A DNA stretch of 64,000 bases from Flavobacterium flabelliforme (GTDB taxonomy: Bacteria; Bacteroidota; Bacteroidia; Flavobacteriales; Flavobacteriaceae): assembly GCF_017948675.1 (NCBI RefSeq), contig NZ_JAGFBU010000001.1, forward strand, positions 434,001 through 498,000, read 5' to 3'. The position numbers were made by a program, and so were the translations under genes. A model generated the notes under the pieces. That model saw only the letters and a program-made list of their open reading frames with translations, had not been told where the DNA came from and made no database searches. The number at the start of each line of letters is the position of its first letter. The first letter of the stretch is position 1. Of the stretch, positions 34,676-44,682 are shown in pieces.

Positions 34676-35416
34676 CTAATAGATGAATTTTTCATTACTA
34701 CTTAGCTTTCCATTTCCAGATAATTTTACTTCTGTAGGATAATTAATGTTGTTATAAATATATTCATGAACAGTAGTATAAGAAATGCTGCTGTTTTTTT
34801 GAGAGTAGCTATACTTAACTACATTATTTAAAGTAGAGAAAGGATCTAGTAACTTATTAAGACCTAAGACGTTTTTAAGAGGATTATTTTTATTGTCGTA
34901 TTCATATGTTGTTATACTACTTGTGTTTTCATCTTTAACAATATTACCATTAAAAATGGTCAATTTTCCAGAAGTTAAAGATGTTTGAGAACCCGTTAGG
35001 ATATTTATTTCATAATTATTATAATCAACTGTACCATCAGAATTATGTTTATATTCACTCTTTTCTTTATCCGTAACAATGTTATTTAAAAAACTGGTAG
35101 TCATTAAACTACTCAATTTATTATTTAAATAGATAAATTCTTCTCTATCAGATAACAGTCCTTGTTCAAAAAAATCTTTTTTAGTTATTAAGTCTCCTGT
35201 ATAATAATAAACAGTTTTTTCATCATCTTCAAGTATTTGTACTATTTTGTTACCATCGTAAGTAACAGCTATAGTACTATTTGATACAGGATCAATTCTT
35301 GAAATTTCTATCTTTTTTAGTAAAACAGTGTCTTCGGAGCTGTTTTTTACATCATCCTTAGAACAAGATGTTAACACTAATAAAACAGCACTGAATGAAT
35401 AAATAAATTTTTTCAT
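34676..35416 (-). CDS. Hypothetical lipoprotein with repeated Y/D-rich beta segments
   Basis: A 246-aa lipoprotein (LTSC, Cys18). The body repeats short beta-strand units (NSTIAVTYDGNKIVQI, KTVYYYTGDLITKKDFF, EFIYLNNKLSSL, VVKYSYSQKNSS, TVHEYIYNNINYP), a pattern seen in DUF4595/RHS-like surface lipoproteins of Bacteroidota. No enzymatic motif. Flanked by a 3' terminator; likely monocistronic and outer-membrane-associated. Confidence 0.75.
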   Translation of the reverse strand: MKKFIYSFSAVLLVLTSCSKDDVKNSSEDTVLLKKIEISRIDPVSNSTIAVTYDGNKIVQILEDDEKTVYYYTGDLITKKDFFEQGLLSDREEFIYLNNKLSSLMTTSFLNNIVTDKEKSEYKHNSDGTVDYNNYEINILTGSQTSLTSGKLTIFNGNIVKDENTSSITTYEYDNKNNPLKNVLGLNKLLDPFSTLNNVVKYSYSQKNSSISYTTVHEYIYNNINYPTEVKLSGNGKLSSNEKFIY

Positions 35417-35632
35417 GGTTTTTTTTAATTATTTTCTTACAAAGAAAAGAAAATTTAATGATATATAAGATTTATATTATTTTTATTATTAAAATAAATT
35501 CACAATTAATAAAAAAAATATTTATTTGAATTGAAGAAAAAATAAGTGAAAGTATTTTAAAACTAAATTAAATGTACATTTTTTAACCTCACTTGAATTA
35601 TAACTAGTTTGCATTACCTTACTAAAAAAACC

Positions 35633-35671
35633 AAACAACCCTTTTAAAAACGAGTTCTAAAAGGGTTGTTT
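35633..35671 (-). terminator. Intrinsic terminator after alaS
   Basis: 14-bp perfect stem AAACAACCCTTTTA / TAAAAGGGTTGTTT with an 11-nt loop, ending 17 bases past the alaS stop. Confidence 0.88.
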
Positions 35672-35688
35672 GTATTTATACATTTTTA

Positions 35689-38352
35689 CTATTTCACAAA
35701 ATCAATTGCTTTTTCTAATACCTCCTTAATTCCAGATACATTTTTACCTTTTCCTGATGCAAAAAAGGGTTGTCCGCCACCGTTTCCGTCTATGAATTTG
35801 CCTAATTCTCTAATTACATTACCCGCATTAAGTCCTTTTTGGCTAACTAATTCTTTAGAAATGAAGCAATGAATATTGGGTAAATCGTCTTCAATAGAAG
35901 CCAAAAACACAAAAGAACTCGGTGTTGCGCTTCCAATTGCCATAGCCAAATCTTTTGTGGCGCTCATTGACAAATTAACTTGTTTAGATAAAAAGTTAAC
36001 CCCATTGATTTCTTGAAATTCAGTTACCAAAATATTTTTTAGTCCCTCAATTTTTTCTTTTACTAAATTTTCAATTTCTTTTTTGAATTTAGAATTCTCT
36101 TCTTGCATAGAATGAACCGCTTTCAAAATATCTTGTGGGTTTTTCAAAGCAACTTTCACTTCATTTAATGTGTTTTCTTGCGTAGCATAAAATGCTTTTA
36201 CCGCATCACTCGTAATCGCTTCAATACGACGAATTCCTGCTGCAACTGCTCCTTCTGAAACAATTTTGAAATGCCAAATTTCAGCTGTATTTTTCACGTG
36301 TATTCCACCACACAATTCCATGCTTTCGCCAAATTTAATCGCACGAACATGATCTCCATATTTCTCACCGAATAAAGCCATTGCTCCTTCTTCTACTGCT
36401 TGCGCAAAAGGAATATTTCTTCTTTCGATAAGTGGTAATTGCTCCTGTATTCTAGCATTAACAAAATCTTCCACTTGTTGCAATTCTGTTTCCGTCATTT
36501 TTGCAAAATGAGAAAAGTCAAAACGCAAATAGCTTGAATTTACCAAAGAACCTTTTTGCTCCACATGCGTTCCCAGAATACTTCTTAAAGCTTGATGCAT
36601 TAAGTGTGTAGCCGAGTGATTTCTTGATGTTAAAGTTCTTAATTCTGTATTTACTTTGGCCACAAAACTTGCTTCAATGTTTTCAGGAAGTTGTTTTGTA
36701 AAATGTAGAATTAAATTATTTTCTTTCTTAGTGTCTATAATCTCAATAGTTTCATTAGCAGAAACCAATGTTCCTTTGTCACCAACTTGTCCTCCACCTT
36801 CTGGATAAAATGGTGTGTTATCTAAAACTATTTGGTATAAAACCCCATCTTTTTTGCTATCTACTTTACGAATTCTCGTAATTTTCGCTTCGTTTTCAGT
36901 TTGGTCATAACCCACAAATGTTTCTACATTTCCAGGAATTAAAACTGACCAATCTTCGGTTGAAACTTCAGATGCAGCACGAGAACGCGCTTTTTGAGCT
37001 TGCATCGAAGCGTCAAATTCAGCCTCGTTGAAAGACATTCCTTTTTCTTTCAAGATCAAAGCTGTTAAGTCTTTTGGAAAACCAAAAGTATCATACAGTT
37101 CAAATGCTTTAGCTCCAGAAATCCTCCCCAACCCCTCCGAAGGAAGGGCTTTTTTAGTATCGGCAATAACTTTGTCTAATAACTGTAAACCTTGGTCTAA
37201 TGTTCTCAAGAATGAAGCTTCCTCCTCACGAATCACATTAGTCACAAACGTTTCTTGCAATTTGATTTCTGGGAAAAATTCACCCATTTGGTTTGCTAAA
37301 ACAGCAACTAATTGATTGACAAAAGGCTCTTTGATGTCTAAAAATGTAAACCCGTAACGAATAGCACGACGTAAAATTCTACGGATTACATATCCAGCAC
37401 CGGTATTAGAGGGCAATTGTCCGTCAGCAATTGCAAAAGCAACCGCACGAACGTGATCTACAATTACACGAATGGCAATATTTGTTTTGTTTTGTGATTC
37501 TTCGCTAGCGCTCAGAATGACATCATTGGTAGTATATTTAGCTCCAGTAATTTGTTCTACTTTTTTAATAAGTGGCGTAAAAACGTCCGTGTCATAATTA
37601 GAAGTCACTCCTTGTAATGCCATACACAAACGCTCAAATCCCATTCCGGTATCAACGTGTTTTGCAGGTAATTTTTCTAGTGAACCATCGGCTTTACGGT
37701 TGAATTCCATAAATACGTTGTTCCAAATTTCAACCACTTGTGGATGATCATTGTTGACTAAACTTTTTCCTGAAACTGCTGCTTTTTCTTCAGCGGTACG
37801 TAAATCAACGTGAATTTCTGAACAAGGTCCACAAGGTCCTTGATCGCCCATTTCCCAAAAATTATCTTTTTTGTTTCCTAGAATGATTCGGTCTTCATCG
37901 ATCAACTCCTTCCAGATATCCCAAGCTTCTTGATCGAAAGGTACATTTTCCTCTGCATTACCTTCAAAAACTGAAACGTATAAATTTTCTTTAGGAATTT
38001 TATACACTTCCGTTAAAAGTTGCCAAGCCCAATTGATTGCTTCTTTTTTAAAATAATCACCAAAAGACCAATTTCCCAACATTTCGAACATCGTATGGTG
38101 ATACGTATCAAAACCAACATCCTCCAAGTCATTGTGTTTTCCTGAAACACGAAGACATTTTTGAGTATCGGCAATTCTATTGCTTTTTGGCGTTGCGTTT
38201 CCCAAAAAATATTCTTTGAACTGCGCCATTCCTGAGTTGTTAAACATCAAGGTTGGATCATCTTTTAGAACGATAGGCGCTGAAGGAACAATAAGGTGTC
38301 CTTGTGATGCGAAAAAATCTAGAAATTGTTTACGTACGTCTTGTGATTTCAT
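35689..38352 (-). CDS. alaS: Alanyl-tRNA synthetase
   Basis: An 887-aa class II synthetase: catalytic domain ([54 protein letters not shown]), editing domain with the HxxxH...CxxxH zinc site ([21 protein letters not shown]) and the C-terminal C-Ala region (GGGGQPF-like [14 protein letters not shown]). The start is ATG at 38352; a GTG 18 bases upstream gives a longer frame without support. Two unusual in-frame segments, residues 277-288 and 400-411, look like inserted genomic repeat sequences (separate entries). Confidence 0.97.
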   Translation of the reverse strand: MKSQDVRKQFLDFFASQGHLIVPSAPIVLKDDPTLMFNNSGMAQFKEYFLGNATPKSNRIADTQKCLRVSGKHNDLEDVGFDTYHHTMFEMLGNWSFGDYFKKEAINWAWQLLTEVYKIPKENLYVSVFEGNAEENVPFDQEAWDIWKELIDEDRIILGNKKDNFWEMGDQGPCGPCSEIHVDLRTAEEKAAVSGKSLVNNDHPQVVEIWNNVFMEFNRKADGSLEKLPAKHVDTGMGFERLCMALQGVTSNYDTDVFTPLIKKVEQITGAKYTTNDVILSASEESQNKTNIAIRVIVDHVRAVAFAIADGQLPSNTGAGYVIRRILRRAIRYGFTFLDIKEPFVNQLVAVLANQMGEFFPEIKLQETFVTNVIREEEASFLRTLDQGLQLLDKVIADTKKALPSEGLGRISGAKAFELYDTFGFPKDLTALILKEKGMSFNEAEFDASMQAQKARSRAASEVSTEDWSVLIPGNVETFVGYDQTENEAKITRIRKVDSKKDGVLYQIVLDNTPFYPEGGGQVGDKGTLVSANETIEIIDTKKENNLILHFTKQLPENIEASFVAKVNTELRTLTSRNHSATHLMHQALRSILGTHVEQKGSLVNSSYLRFDFSHFAKMTETELQQVEDFVNARIQEQLPLIERRNIPFAQAVEEGAMALFGEKYGDHVRAIKFGESMELCGGIHVKNTAEIWHFKIVSEGAVAAGIRRIEAITSDAVKAFYATQENTLNEVKVALKNPQDILKAVHSMQEENSKFKKEIENLVKEKIEGLKNILVTEFQEINGVNFLSKQVNLSMSATKDLAMAIGSATPSSFVFLASIEDDLPNIHCFISKELVSQKGLNAGNVIRELGKFIDGNGGGQPFFASGKGKNVSGIKEVLEKAIDFVK
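37119..37157 (-). repeat. Repeat-like in-frame insertion in alaS ([13 protein letters not shown])
   Basis: The DNA here is GC-richer than its surroundings and reads CCTTCGGAGGGGTTGGGGAG on the minus strand, a sequence of the kind that occurs as an intergenic repeat in Flavobacterium. It is translated as [10 protein letters not shown], between the conserved segments VIADTK and [16 protein letters not shown] of AlaS. Confidence 0.5.
37496..37524 (-). repeat. Repeat-like in-frame insertion in alaS ([11 protein letters not shown])
   Basis: The minus strand reads GTCATTCTGAGCGCTAGCG then AAGAATC, matching the GTCATTCTGAGC...GAAGAATC repeats common in Bacteroidota intergenic DNA, with a CGCTAGCG palindrome in the middle. 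It is translated in frame as [11 protein letters not shown] (277-287), just before the conserved [13 protein letters not shown] segment. Confidence 0.6.
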
Positions 38353-38410
38353 ATTTTTATTTTGGGCCACTAAACAAAGTGGTTAATTTATGTGTGATTC
38401 AGAATATCCT

Positions 38411-38555
38411 CTGCCCCAGATAGAAGTGGAAAGCTTTGCTGTTTTAAAATTTATTTTTTCTTGAGTTGACAGAGCGACCGGAGGAAGCTCCTGACGGCGC
38501 ATTAGAAAAAAATATTTTAAACAGCGAACTTGCAACGGTTAGCTGGATAAGGCAC
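38411..38555 (+). repeat. Intergenic structured repeat, copy 2
   Basis: 145 bp between alaS and the divergent M23 peptidase gene. TGCCCCAG (38412-38419) pairs with CTGG-ATAA-GGCA (38543-38554). The inner hairpin is GAGC-GACCGGAGGAA-GCTC. Relative to copies 1 and 3, the outer pair changes from AGC:GCT to GCC:GGC, a compensatory change. Confidence 0.7.
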
Positions 38556-38658
38556 ATTAATATATTTATTCTCTAAAAAAGGCTGTTGCAAATGAAACAT
38601 TTCTTAAATTTGTTCGTCTAACCTTTTTACAGTGTGCAAAAATAGGGTATTTTAAAAT

Positions 38659-39636
38659 ATGTCGAAAGTAAAATATTATTACGATTCCGAAAATCTAGCC
38701 TACCGAAAAATAAAAACACGAAAAAGAAAAAAAATTGGTGTTATAATCTTATTTTTAGTGGCTTCGGCTCTGTTTGGTATATTGAGTTTTATAATTTTAT
38801 TAAACACACCTTATTTTGAAACACCAAAAGATCGTTTGCAAGCGCGTGAAATTGAAAATTTGAAATTGAATTATGCCATTTTGAATAAAAAAATAGAGCA
38901 GGCGAATCTTGTTATTGATGCTATAGAGGAGCGAGATAATAATGTGTATCGTGCTTATTTTAACAAAACGATTATTCCAGATTCGATTCGTAAAGCTGGA
39001 TTACCTGGAATAAATAGGTATAAAAAATTGGAAGGATACAATAACTCGCAGTTGGTGATGAACACCACAAAAAGAATTGATGTGCTTAACAAAGAATTAG
39101 TAATTCAATCGAAATCATTGGATGAAATACTAAAATTAGCTGAAGCTAAAAGTGTTTTTCTAGCTGCAATTCCAGCTATACAGCCCGTTAGAAATGAAAA
39201 CTTGAAACATTTGGCTTCTGGTTTTGGATACAGAACAGATCCATTTACTAAAGTAAGAAAAATGCACGAAGGAATGGATTTTACCGCTAAAACGGGAACT
39301 CCAATTTATGCAACAGGAGACGGAATCGTTGCTAGAGCGGACAACAATGCGTCTGGATATGGTAATCATATCGTTATTCGGCACGGATTTGGCTACGAAA
39401 CTTTGTATGCGCATTTAAGCAAATACAATATTCGGGCAGGGCAAAAAGTGAATCGTGGAGATATTATTGGATATGTGGGAAGCACGGGCAGATCTGAAGC
39501 GCCTCATTTGCACTACGAAGTTCATAAAGATCAAAAGGTAGTGAATCCTCTTAATTTTTATTACGGAAATATATCTGCAGTAGAATATGTAGCTATAGCA
39601 AAATTAGCGAATCAAGAAAATCAATCACTGGATTAA
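38659..39636 (+). CDS. M23-family peptidoglycan endopeptidase
   Basis: A 325-aa protein: cytoplasmic N-terminus, one membrane helix (about 25-48), a coiled-coil region and a C-terminal LytM/M23 domain (about 185-305) with HLASGFGYRTDPFTK, MHEGMDFTAKTGTPIYATGDG (zinc His and Asp), and YAHLSKYNIRAGQKVNRGDIIGYVGSTGRSEAPHLHYEV (HxH). It cuts peptide cross-links in peptidoglycan. It starts the M23-MerR-LemA-TPM group that typically follows alaS in flavobacteria. Confidence 0.94.
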   Translation: MSKVKYYYDSENLAYRKIKTRKRKKIGVIILFLVASALFGILSFIILLNTPYFETPKDRLQAREIENLKLNYAILNKKIEQANLVIDAIEERDNNVYRAYFNKTIIPDSIRKAGLPGINRYKKLEGYNNSQLVMNTTKRIDVLNKELVIQSKSLDEILKLAEAKSVFLAAIPAIQPVRNENLKHLASGFGYRTDPFTKVRKMHEGMDFTAKTGTPIYATGDGIVARADNNASGYGNHIVIRHGFGYETLYAHLSKYNIRAGQKVNRGDIIGYVGSTGRSEAPHLHYEVHKDQKVVNPLNFYYGNISAVEYVAIAKLANQENQSLD

Positions 39637-39689
39637 CGATTACCGAGTTCAAGTCGATAGACCAGTAGAAATTATAAAGTAGAACAAAC

Positions 39690-40022
39690 ATGCACATTGA
39701 ACTTTCAAAAGACAAAAGATATTATAGCATCGGAGAAGTAGCTAAAGCTTTTGATGTAAATGCCTCACTGATTCGTTTTTGGGACAATGAATTTGACATT
39801 TTAAAACCCAAAAAAAATGCTAAAGGAAATCGAATGTTCACTCCTGAGGATATTACTAATTTACAATTAATTTATCATTTGGTTAAAGAAAGAGGTTTTA
39901 CCCTAGAAGGTGCTAAAACCCATCTAAAAGAGGGACAAAAGAAAACTTTAGATAAATTTGATATTATTAGAAAACTAGAAACCATACGAACACAATTAAC
40001 CAATATTAAAAACGAAATTTAG
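39690..40022 (+). CDS. MerR-family transcriptional regulator
   Basis: A 110-aa protein with the MerR winged helix-turn-helix (YYSIGEVAKAFDVNASLIRFWDNEF, about 10-34, then LKPKKNAKGNRMFTPEDI) and a helical extension. It lacks the C-terminal effector part of metal- or drug-sensing MerR proteins. It is 53 bases after the M23 gene and 43 before lemA; the cluster order is conserved in the phylum, but its target is unknown. Confidence 0.9.
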   Translation: MHIELSKDKRYYSIGEVAKAFDVNASLIRFWDNEFDILKPKKNAKGNRMFTPEDITNLQLIYHLVKERGFTLEGAKTHLKEGQKKTLDKFDIIRKLETIRTQLTNIKNEI

Positions 40023-40065
40023 ATTTTAAAACAATAAATAAACACTAAACTTAAATTAAATAAAC

Positions 40066-40653
40066 ATGAAAAGATTTTTGCCTTGGATTATCGTAGCAGT
40101 TGTTGTCATAGTAATTTTTAGCTGGGTTAAAGGAATTAACAATACAGCAGTAACTTTAAATCAAACCGTAGAACAATCTTGGGGTGACGTTCAAACCGCT
40201 TACCAAAGAAGAAATGACTTAATCGGAAATTTAGTAAATACGGTAAAAGGTGCTGCCGAATTTGAAAAAGGAACCTTGACTGCTGTTATCGAAGCACGTG
40301 CTAAAGCTACTCAAGTAACAGTTGACCCTACGAATATCACACCAGAACAATTAGCCGAATTTAACAAAGCGCAAAGCGGAGTTAGCAGTTCATTATCAAG
40401 ATTGTTAGTTACTGTTGAGCAATATCCTGATTTAAAAGCCAATGCTAATTTCTTGAAATTGCAAGATGAGTTAGCAAGTACAGAAAATCAAATTCTAACG
40501 GCTAGAACTCGTTTTAACGAAGCTGTTAAACCTTACAACACGCACATTAAAACTTTCCCAAATAGCATGTTTGCAGGAATGTTTGGATTTAAAGAAAAAG
40601 CTTATTTCAACGCTGTTGAAGGTGCTGATAAACCAGTAGAAGTAAAATTCTAA
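40066..40653 (+). CDS. lemA: LemA-family protein
   Basis: A 195-aa protein with an N-terminal membrane helix (residues 4-21) and the LemA core: NNTAVTLNQTVEQSWGDVQTAYQRRNDLIGNLVNTVKG, then helical segments to LTARTRFNEAVKPYNT. LemA proteins are helical bundles anchored in the membrane, role unclear. It sits between the MerR gene and two TPM-domain genes. A 15-bp inverted repeat separates it from the next gene. Confidence 0.93.
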   Translation: MKRFLPWIIVAVVVIVIFSWVKGINNTAVTLNQTVEQSWGDVQTAYQRRNDLIGNLVNTVKGAAEFEKGTLTAVIEARAKATQVTVDPTNITPEQLAEFNKAQSGVSSSLSRLLVTVEQYPDLKANANFLKLQDELASTENQILTARTRFNEAVKPYNTHIKTFPNSMFAGMFGFKEKAYFNAVEGADKPVEVKF

Positions 40654-40672
40654 AAAATATTTTCAGTTTTTT

Positions 40673-40724
40673 GATTAACGATTTTGATTTTAGGATGCTA
40701 TTTCTAACTTCAAAATCGTTAATC
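40673..40724. repeat. 15-bp inverted repeat between lemA and TPM gene
   Basis: GATTAACGATTTTGA (40673-40687) is the perfect complement of TCAAAATCGTTAATC (40710-40724). It has a 22-nt loop and no T run, so an mRNA processing or regulatory hairpin is more likely than termination. Confidence 0.6.
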
Positions 40725-40744
40725 TTCATTCCTAAATTTTTCCC

Positions 40745-41182
40745 ATGTCAAAAGTAGAAGATTTTTTAACCAAAGAAGAAGAACAAGAAATTGTTGCAGC
40801 TATTTGTACGGCTGAAAAAAATACTTCTGGCGAGATAAGAGTGCATTTAGAAAAAACCACTGCTCTTGATCCTTATGATCGTGCTCTAGAAGTTTTTAAT
40901 CAACTTAAAATGGATCAAACCCAACTTCAAAACGGCGTTCTAATATATGTAGCAGTAAAAGACCGCAATTTTGTAATTTGCGGAGACAAAGGCATTAATG
41001 ATGTCGTTAAAGAAGATTTTTGGAATTCTACTCGAGATGTAATTGTTGCTCATTTTAAAAATGGCAATTTCAAACAAGGGCTTATTGACGGAATCATTAA
41101 AGCGGGAGAACAATTACAACAGTATTTCCCTCATCTAGAAGGAGATAAAGATGAATTATCTAACGAAATATCAAAAGGATAA
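40745..41182 (+). CDS. TPM-domain protein (short)
   Basis: A 145-aa TPM (TLP18.3/Psb32/MOLO-1) domain protein: FLTKEEEQEIVAAICTAEKNTSGEIRVH, ALEVFNQLKM, NGVLIYVAVKDRNFVICGDKGI. No signal peptide or membrane anchor, so it is the soluble member of the pair. It ends at 41182, sharing the A of the next start codon, so translation is coupled. Confidence 0.9.
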   Translation: MSKVEDFLTKEEEQEIVAAICTAEKNTSGEIRVHLEKTTALDPYDRALEVFNQLKMDQTQLQNGVLIYVAVKDRNFVICGDKGINDVVKEDFWNSTRDVIVAHFKNGNFKQGLIDGIIKAGEQLQQYFPHLEGDKDELSNEISKG

Positions 41183-41991
41183 TGATATTAAATAAAAAGA
41201 TTACTTTAAATTCCTTAAAGTTAGTGATCTGTTTACTGCTTACACAGCTAAGCTTTGCACAGTTTACAATTCCAGAAAAACCTAGTTTTCAAACTTCAGT
41301 TTATGATTACGCCAATGTGTTGGGCGCAACGGATAAGGCGCAATTAGAACAAAAGCTAATTCAATATTCTGATTCTACTACAACTCAAATTGTAGTGATT
41401 ACTATTGAAAGTTTAAAAGGGGAAGATGTAAGCCAACTAGCGACCAAATGGGGTCAAACTTGGGGAATTGGCGGAACAGAAAAAGATGATAATGGCGTAA
41501 TTATTTTATTGGCTAAAGCCGAAAAAAAAATAGCCATCAATCCCGGATATGGATTAGAAGACAGATTGACAGCAGGTATTGGCGGAGAGATCATTAGGAA
41601 TATTATTTTACCTGAATTTAGAGCGGGTAGTTTTTACAATGGTTTAGACAAAGGTACCGATGCGTTAATTGATGTTTTTAAAGGGAAATACAAAGGAGAA
41701 CGTAAAAAATCACAACAAAAAAATGACTTCCCTTTACTGCCATTTATAATTATTGTTATTGTAATACTGGTTTTATTATCAAGAAATAAAGGTGGCGGTG
41801 GTGGCAACTCAGGAAATAGTGGTGGTGGGCCAAGTTTATTAGATGCTATCATTTTAAGTAGTCTCGGCAGAAGTGGCGGAGGTGGCTTTGGCGGTTCTTC
41901 GGGAGGTGGTTTCGGAGGCGGCGGAGGTGGCTTCGGTGGCGGATTTGGCGGCGGAGGTTTCTCTGGCGGTGGATCTAGCGGAGGATGGTAA
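41182..41991 (+). CDS. TPM-domain membrane protein with Gly-rich tail
   Basis: A 269-aa protein: signal peptide (to SFAQ, about residue 27), TPM domain (YDYANVLGATDKAQLEQKLIQYSDS...IVVITIESLKGED...WGIGGTEKDDNGVIILLAK), a membrane helix (LPFIIIVIVILVLLS, about 188-202) and a C-terminal Gly/Ser-rich tail of about 60 residues. It belongs to the YgcG-like group. The two TPM genes with lemA are a conserved unit of unknown function, perhaps membrane protein quality control. Confidence 0.92.
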   Translation: MILNKKITLNSLKLVICLLLTQLSFAQFTIPEKPSFQTSVYDYANVLGATDKAQLEQKLIQYSDSTTTQIVVITIESLKGEDVSQLATKWGQTWGIGGTEKDDNGVIILLAKAEKKIAINPGYGLEDRLTAGIGGEIIRNIILPEFRAGSFYNGLDKGTDALIDVFKGKYKGERKKSQQKNDFPLLPFIIIVIVILVLLSRNKGGGGGNSGNSGGGPSLLDAIILSSLGRSGGGGFGGSSGGGFGGGGGGFGGGFGGGGFSGGGSSGGW

Positions 41992-42002
41992 ATAAAATAT
42001 TA

Positions 42003-42035
42003 AAAAAACGCTACAAAACTGTAGCGTTTTTTTTT
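42003..42035 (+). terminator. Intrinsic terminator after the TPM genes
   Basis: AAAACGCTACA / TGTAGCGTTTT, 11-bp stem, 4-nt loop, long T run; ends the M23-to-TPM cluster. Confidence 0.92.
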
Positions 42036-42166
42036 ACCTCATCATTAACTATAATCAAAAATACAAAGTCATTTATCTGTTAGCAGTCAGTTAAATAAAA
42101 ATGCTAATTTTATGAACTATTCTTTTGAATTAGAACTAAACTATCCAACTACTTATTATATAAAAT

Positions 42167-43417
42167 ATGAAGAAAAATATCGTTACATTAATATTAATTA
42201 TTTTTTGTAATTCATGTTTGTTTAGTCAAAATAATGCTATTGTTAAAGCAATAAATGAGAACGCATTTCAACTTAACAATTCAGATCCCAACATCGATAT
42301 TGATAAAGACGCTAAATTAGATAGTATATTTAATAAAGTAAGGATTTTTGGATTTGGTGAAGCAACACACGGAACAAAAGAATTTTTCAATTTAAAATTT
42401 AAGTTTTTTAAATACTTAGTTAAAAATCAAGGAGTTCGTAATTTTGCAATTGAGGCAAGTTATGCAAATTGTATTGCAATTAATAATTACATAAAAGGAC
42501 AAAAAAATGATCCAAAAGAATTGCTGAAAAATATTGGATTTTGGATTTGGAACACTCAAGAAGTTTTAGAACTAATTGAATGGATGAAAAAATTCAACGT
42601 TGATAAAATTCAATCTAATCAAATAAATTTTTACGGAATAGATATTATGGATTGTTCGAATTCAGCTAAAATAATTAGTGAACATCTAACAGAAAATTTA
42701 TATGAGAACAAAACTCAATATTTAGATATATTAAGTTTTTACACTATAAAAAATAATACTAAGTATTTAAATAAGAATATATTAAAGAACCATTTAATCG
42801 TGATGAATGAATTAAAAGAAATTTTAAAAAGTTCAGAAGTTAAAAACAAAGAATTATACATTAGCTTACAAAATTCAATTATTCAATATATAAATTTTCG
42901 CATAGATTATAGACAAGAAATACGAGATAAAGAAATGTCAGAAAATATTAATCAAATATTACATTTTAATGGTAATGAGAGCAAAATATTTATTTGGGCA
43001 CATAATTTTCATATTAAAAAAAACAATATCACCTATACAAATGACTTCGCAATGGGTCATTTTTTAAAAGAAAAATATGGAAATGAATATTATAGTTTAG
43101 GATTTGATTTTGCTACTGGAGCATTTAATGCTTATAGCATTAAGAATAAAAAAATTGAAATATTTTCAATTACCGAACCAATGACTAAAACGAGTAGCAA
43201 GTTGTTTAACGAAAGCTCTTTTGATAGCTTTTTTTTAGATTTTAATTCAATTAGTAAAATAGACATTTTGAATAATTATATAACTTCTAAAGTTAATTAC
43301 CGAGGAATAGGCTCAACATTCAATCCAAAAATGGTTGAAAATGAAAAACTCAAAGATGCTTATGATGGAATTATCTTTGTAAAACAAACCCAAGCATCAA
43401 CACTGTTACTCAGATAA
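42167..43417 (+). CDS. Erythromycin-esterase family protein
   Basis: A 416-aa protein with a signal peptide (to LFSQ, about residue 20) and the Ere-type domain: FGFGEATHGTKEFFNLKFKFF (active-site His/Glu region), EASYANCIAINNYIKG, FYGIDIMD and IFIWAHNFHIKKN. Members hydrolyse the macrolactone of macrolides or unknown esters or act as succinoglycan-type hydrolases. Catalytic residues appear intact, but the family is broad, so resistance should not be assumed. Its DNA is markedly more AT-rich than its neighbours. Confidence 0.88.
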   Translation: MKKNIVTLILIIFCNSCLFSQNNAIVKAINENAFQLNNSDPNIDIDKDAKLDSIFNKVRIFGFGEATHGTKEFFNLKFKFFKYLVKNQGVRNFAIEASYANCIAINNYIKGQKNDPKELLKNIGFWIWNTQEVLELIEWMKKFNVDKIQSNQINFYGIDIMDCSNSAKIISEHLTENLYENKTQYLDILSFYTIKNNTKYLNKNILKNHLIVMNELKEILKSSEVKNKELYISLQNSIIQYINFRIDYRQEIRDKEMSENINQILHFNGNESKIFIWAHNFHIKKNNITYTNDFAMGHFLKEKYGNEYYSLGFDFATGAFNAYSIKNKKIEIFSITEPMTKTSSKLFNESSFDSFFLDFNSISKIDILNNYITSKVNYRGIGSTFNPKMVENEKLKDAYDGIIFVKQTQASTLLLR

Positions 43418-43658
43418 TAAATTATGTTAAAAAAAAGTGCCAAACATAATAAATAAACGACCGTACTGCTAACATACGTTTGAAGAGATTAGTGTTTTTA
43501 TCATTTCTTGGTTCCGGCAGAAAATTCTCTTGCATAAAGCACCAAACATGATCAAGCGCCAAGACATAAAGAGATTAAATAATAAAATAGTATTTTTCTT
43601 AACATAAATGTTTTAAAAATTAATTTTATATTTGAAAAATTAATTTTAACTACTGATA
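43418..43658. other. 241-bp intergenic region
   Basis: No gene or structured element recognised. A short direct repeat (ACCAAACAT) occurs twice, too little to call. Confidence 0.4.
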
Positions 43659-44660
43659 ATGAAAAATATACAGATAAAAAGCTGCTTTTTTTTACTACTC
43701 TTAATTTATAGCACAAATAGCTATTGTCAATTTAGTGGTTGGAAAGAAAAAGCTTTAGAATTAGGAACATCTATTGGTGCAAAAAAACTTGGTCTAGATG
43801 AAGTCTTAAAAAAACCTGCCGCAATTACCACTTCTTTTGAAGATGTAAATCAAAGCGGATCTAAATTTCCTGATTTAATAGTTGTGAAAAACGTACAACC
43901 TTTGTATTTACTCCCTAAAGCAACAAATGGTGGTTTTATACTTTGCGAAGGATTTTTTGAGATGACAAATAAAAGTTATTGTCTGCATGCTGGAACCTTT
44001 TTACCTTCAAAAGGAGATGGTTATATGTACGCTCCCATTTTAGGACCAAAAAAAGACATTATAACATCCATACTTAAAAATGCAGAAAAACATCCTGAGA
44101 TTAATCAAAATGACATTCAGGTTCTTTTATGGACAATTATAGCTAGAACACGTTTTTCAGATTATAGTGGCCAGGTAAAACTAACTGCCGTTGCTTTGTT
44201 AAGTCCAATAGAACTTACTCATCTAGAAGGTGGAATGCTAGGGATTTTACCAGCAAGCTTGATGAACAAAGCAAAATCTAAAATTCCAGACGGTGTACAA
44301 AATATTTTTGAAGCAGAAAATAAAATTAGACAATTGGTAGCTTCTGGAAATTACACTTATGCTGACATGGAAAAATATGCAATTATTGCTGGAATGGCTC
44401 CAGTAAGAAGTGATATCCCTAGCGGAATATGGTCTTTGCATCCTGATGGCTATTACATTCGCTATTTTCCGTCGGGATATTCAAAAACGAAAGTGCAAAT
44501 TTATGTTCCTAAGGAAATTATCGCCTCTGGAAAATCTGTAATATATGATGCTACAAATGACATTGCTTGTCCTGCCAATACGGGATCACAACGACTGGCT
44601 CAGACAAATGAACCTTTAGACCCAAACTATTCTATTAAAATAAAAGTTAATTGTAAATAA
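43659..44660 (+). CDS. Hypothetical exported protein
   Basis: A 333-aa protein with a signal peptide (to SYCQ, about residue 23). It has a Trp/Lys-rich start (FSGWKEKALELGTSIGAKKLGLDEVLKK) and a segment VLLWTIIARTRFSDYSG; no enzymatic motif or repeat recognised. It is followed by a terminator and stands alone. Related proteins seem restricted to Bacteroidota, which I infer from lack of any known signature. Confidence 0.7.
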   Translation: MKNIQIKSCFFLLLLIYSTNSYCQFSGWKEKALELGTSIGAKKLGLDEVLKKPAAITTSFEDVNQSGSKFPDLIVVKNVQPLYLLPKATNGGFILCEGFFEMTNKSYCLHAGTFLPSKGDGYMYAPILGPKKDIITSILKNAEKHPEINQNDIQVLLWTIIARTRFSDYSGQVKLTAVALLSPIELTHLEGGMLGILPASLMNKAKSKIPDGVQNIFEAENKIRQLVASGNYTYADMEKYAIIAGMAPVRSDIPSGIWSLHPDGYYIRYFPSGYSKTKVQIYVPKEIIASGKSVIYDATNDIACPANTGSQRLAQTNEPLDPNYSIKIKVNCK

Positions 44661-44682
44661 TATAATACTAACTAATATTTAT

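Noticed and set aside
38353..38370. GTG start of alaS 18 bases upstream
   Set aside because: Adds MAQNKN without homology; ATG at 38352 begins the conserved N-terminus.
41634..41852. Antisense open frame within the Gly-rich tail of the TPM gene
   Set aside because: Pro/Leu-rich text is the expected shadow of Gly codons on the other strand.
42167..43417. Macrolide resistance gene claim for the Ere-family protein
   Set aside because: The family is broad and no mobile context or resistance cluster is present, so only the family name is supported.
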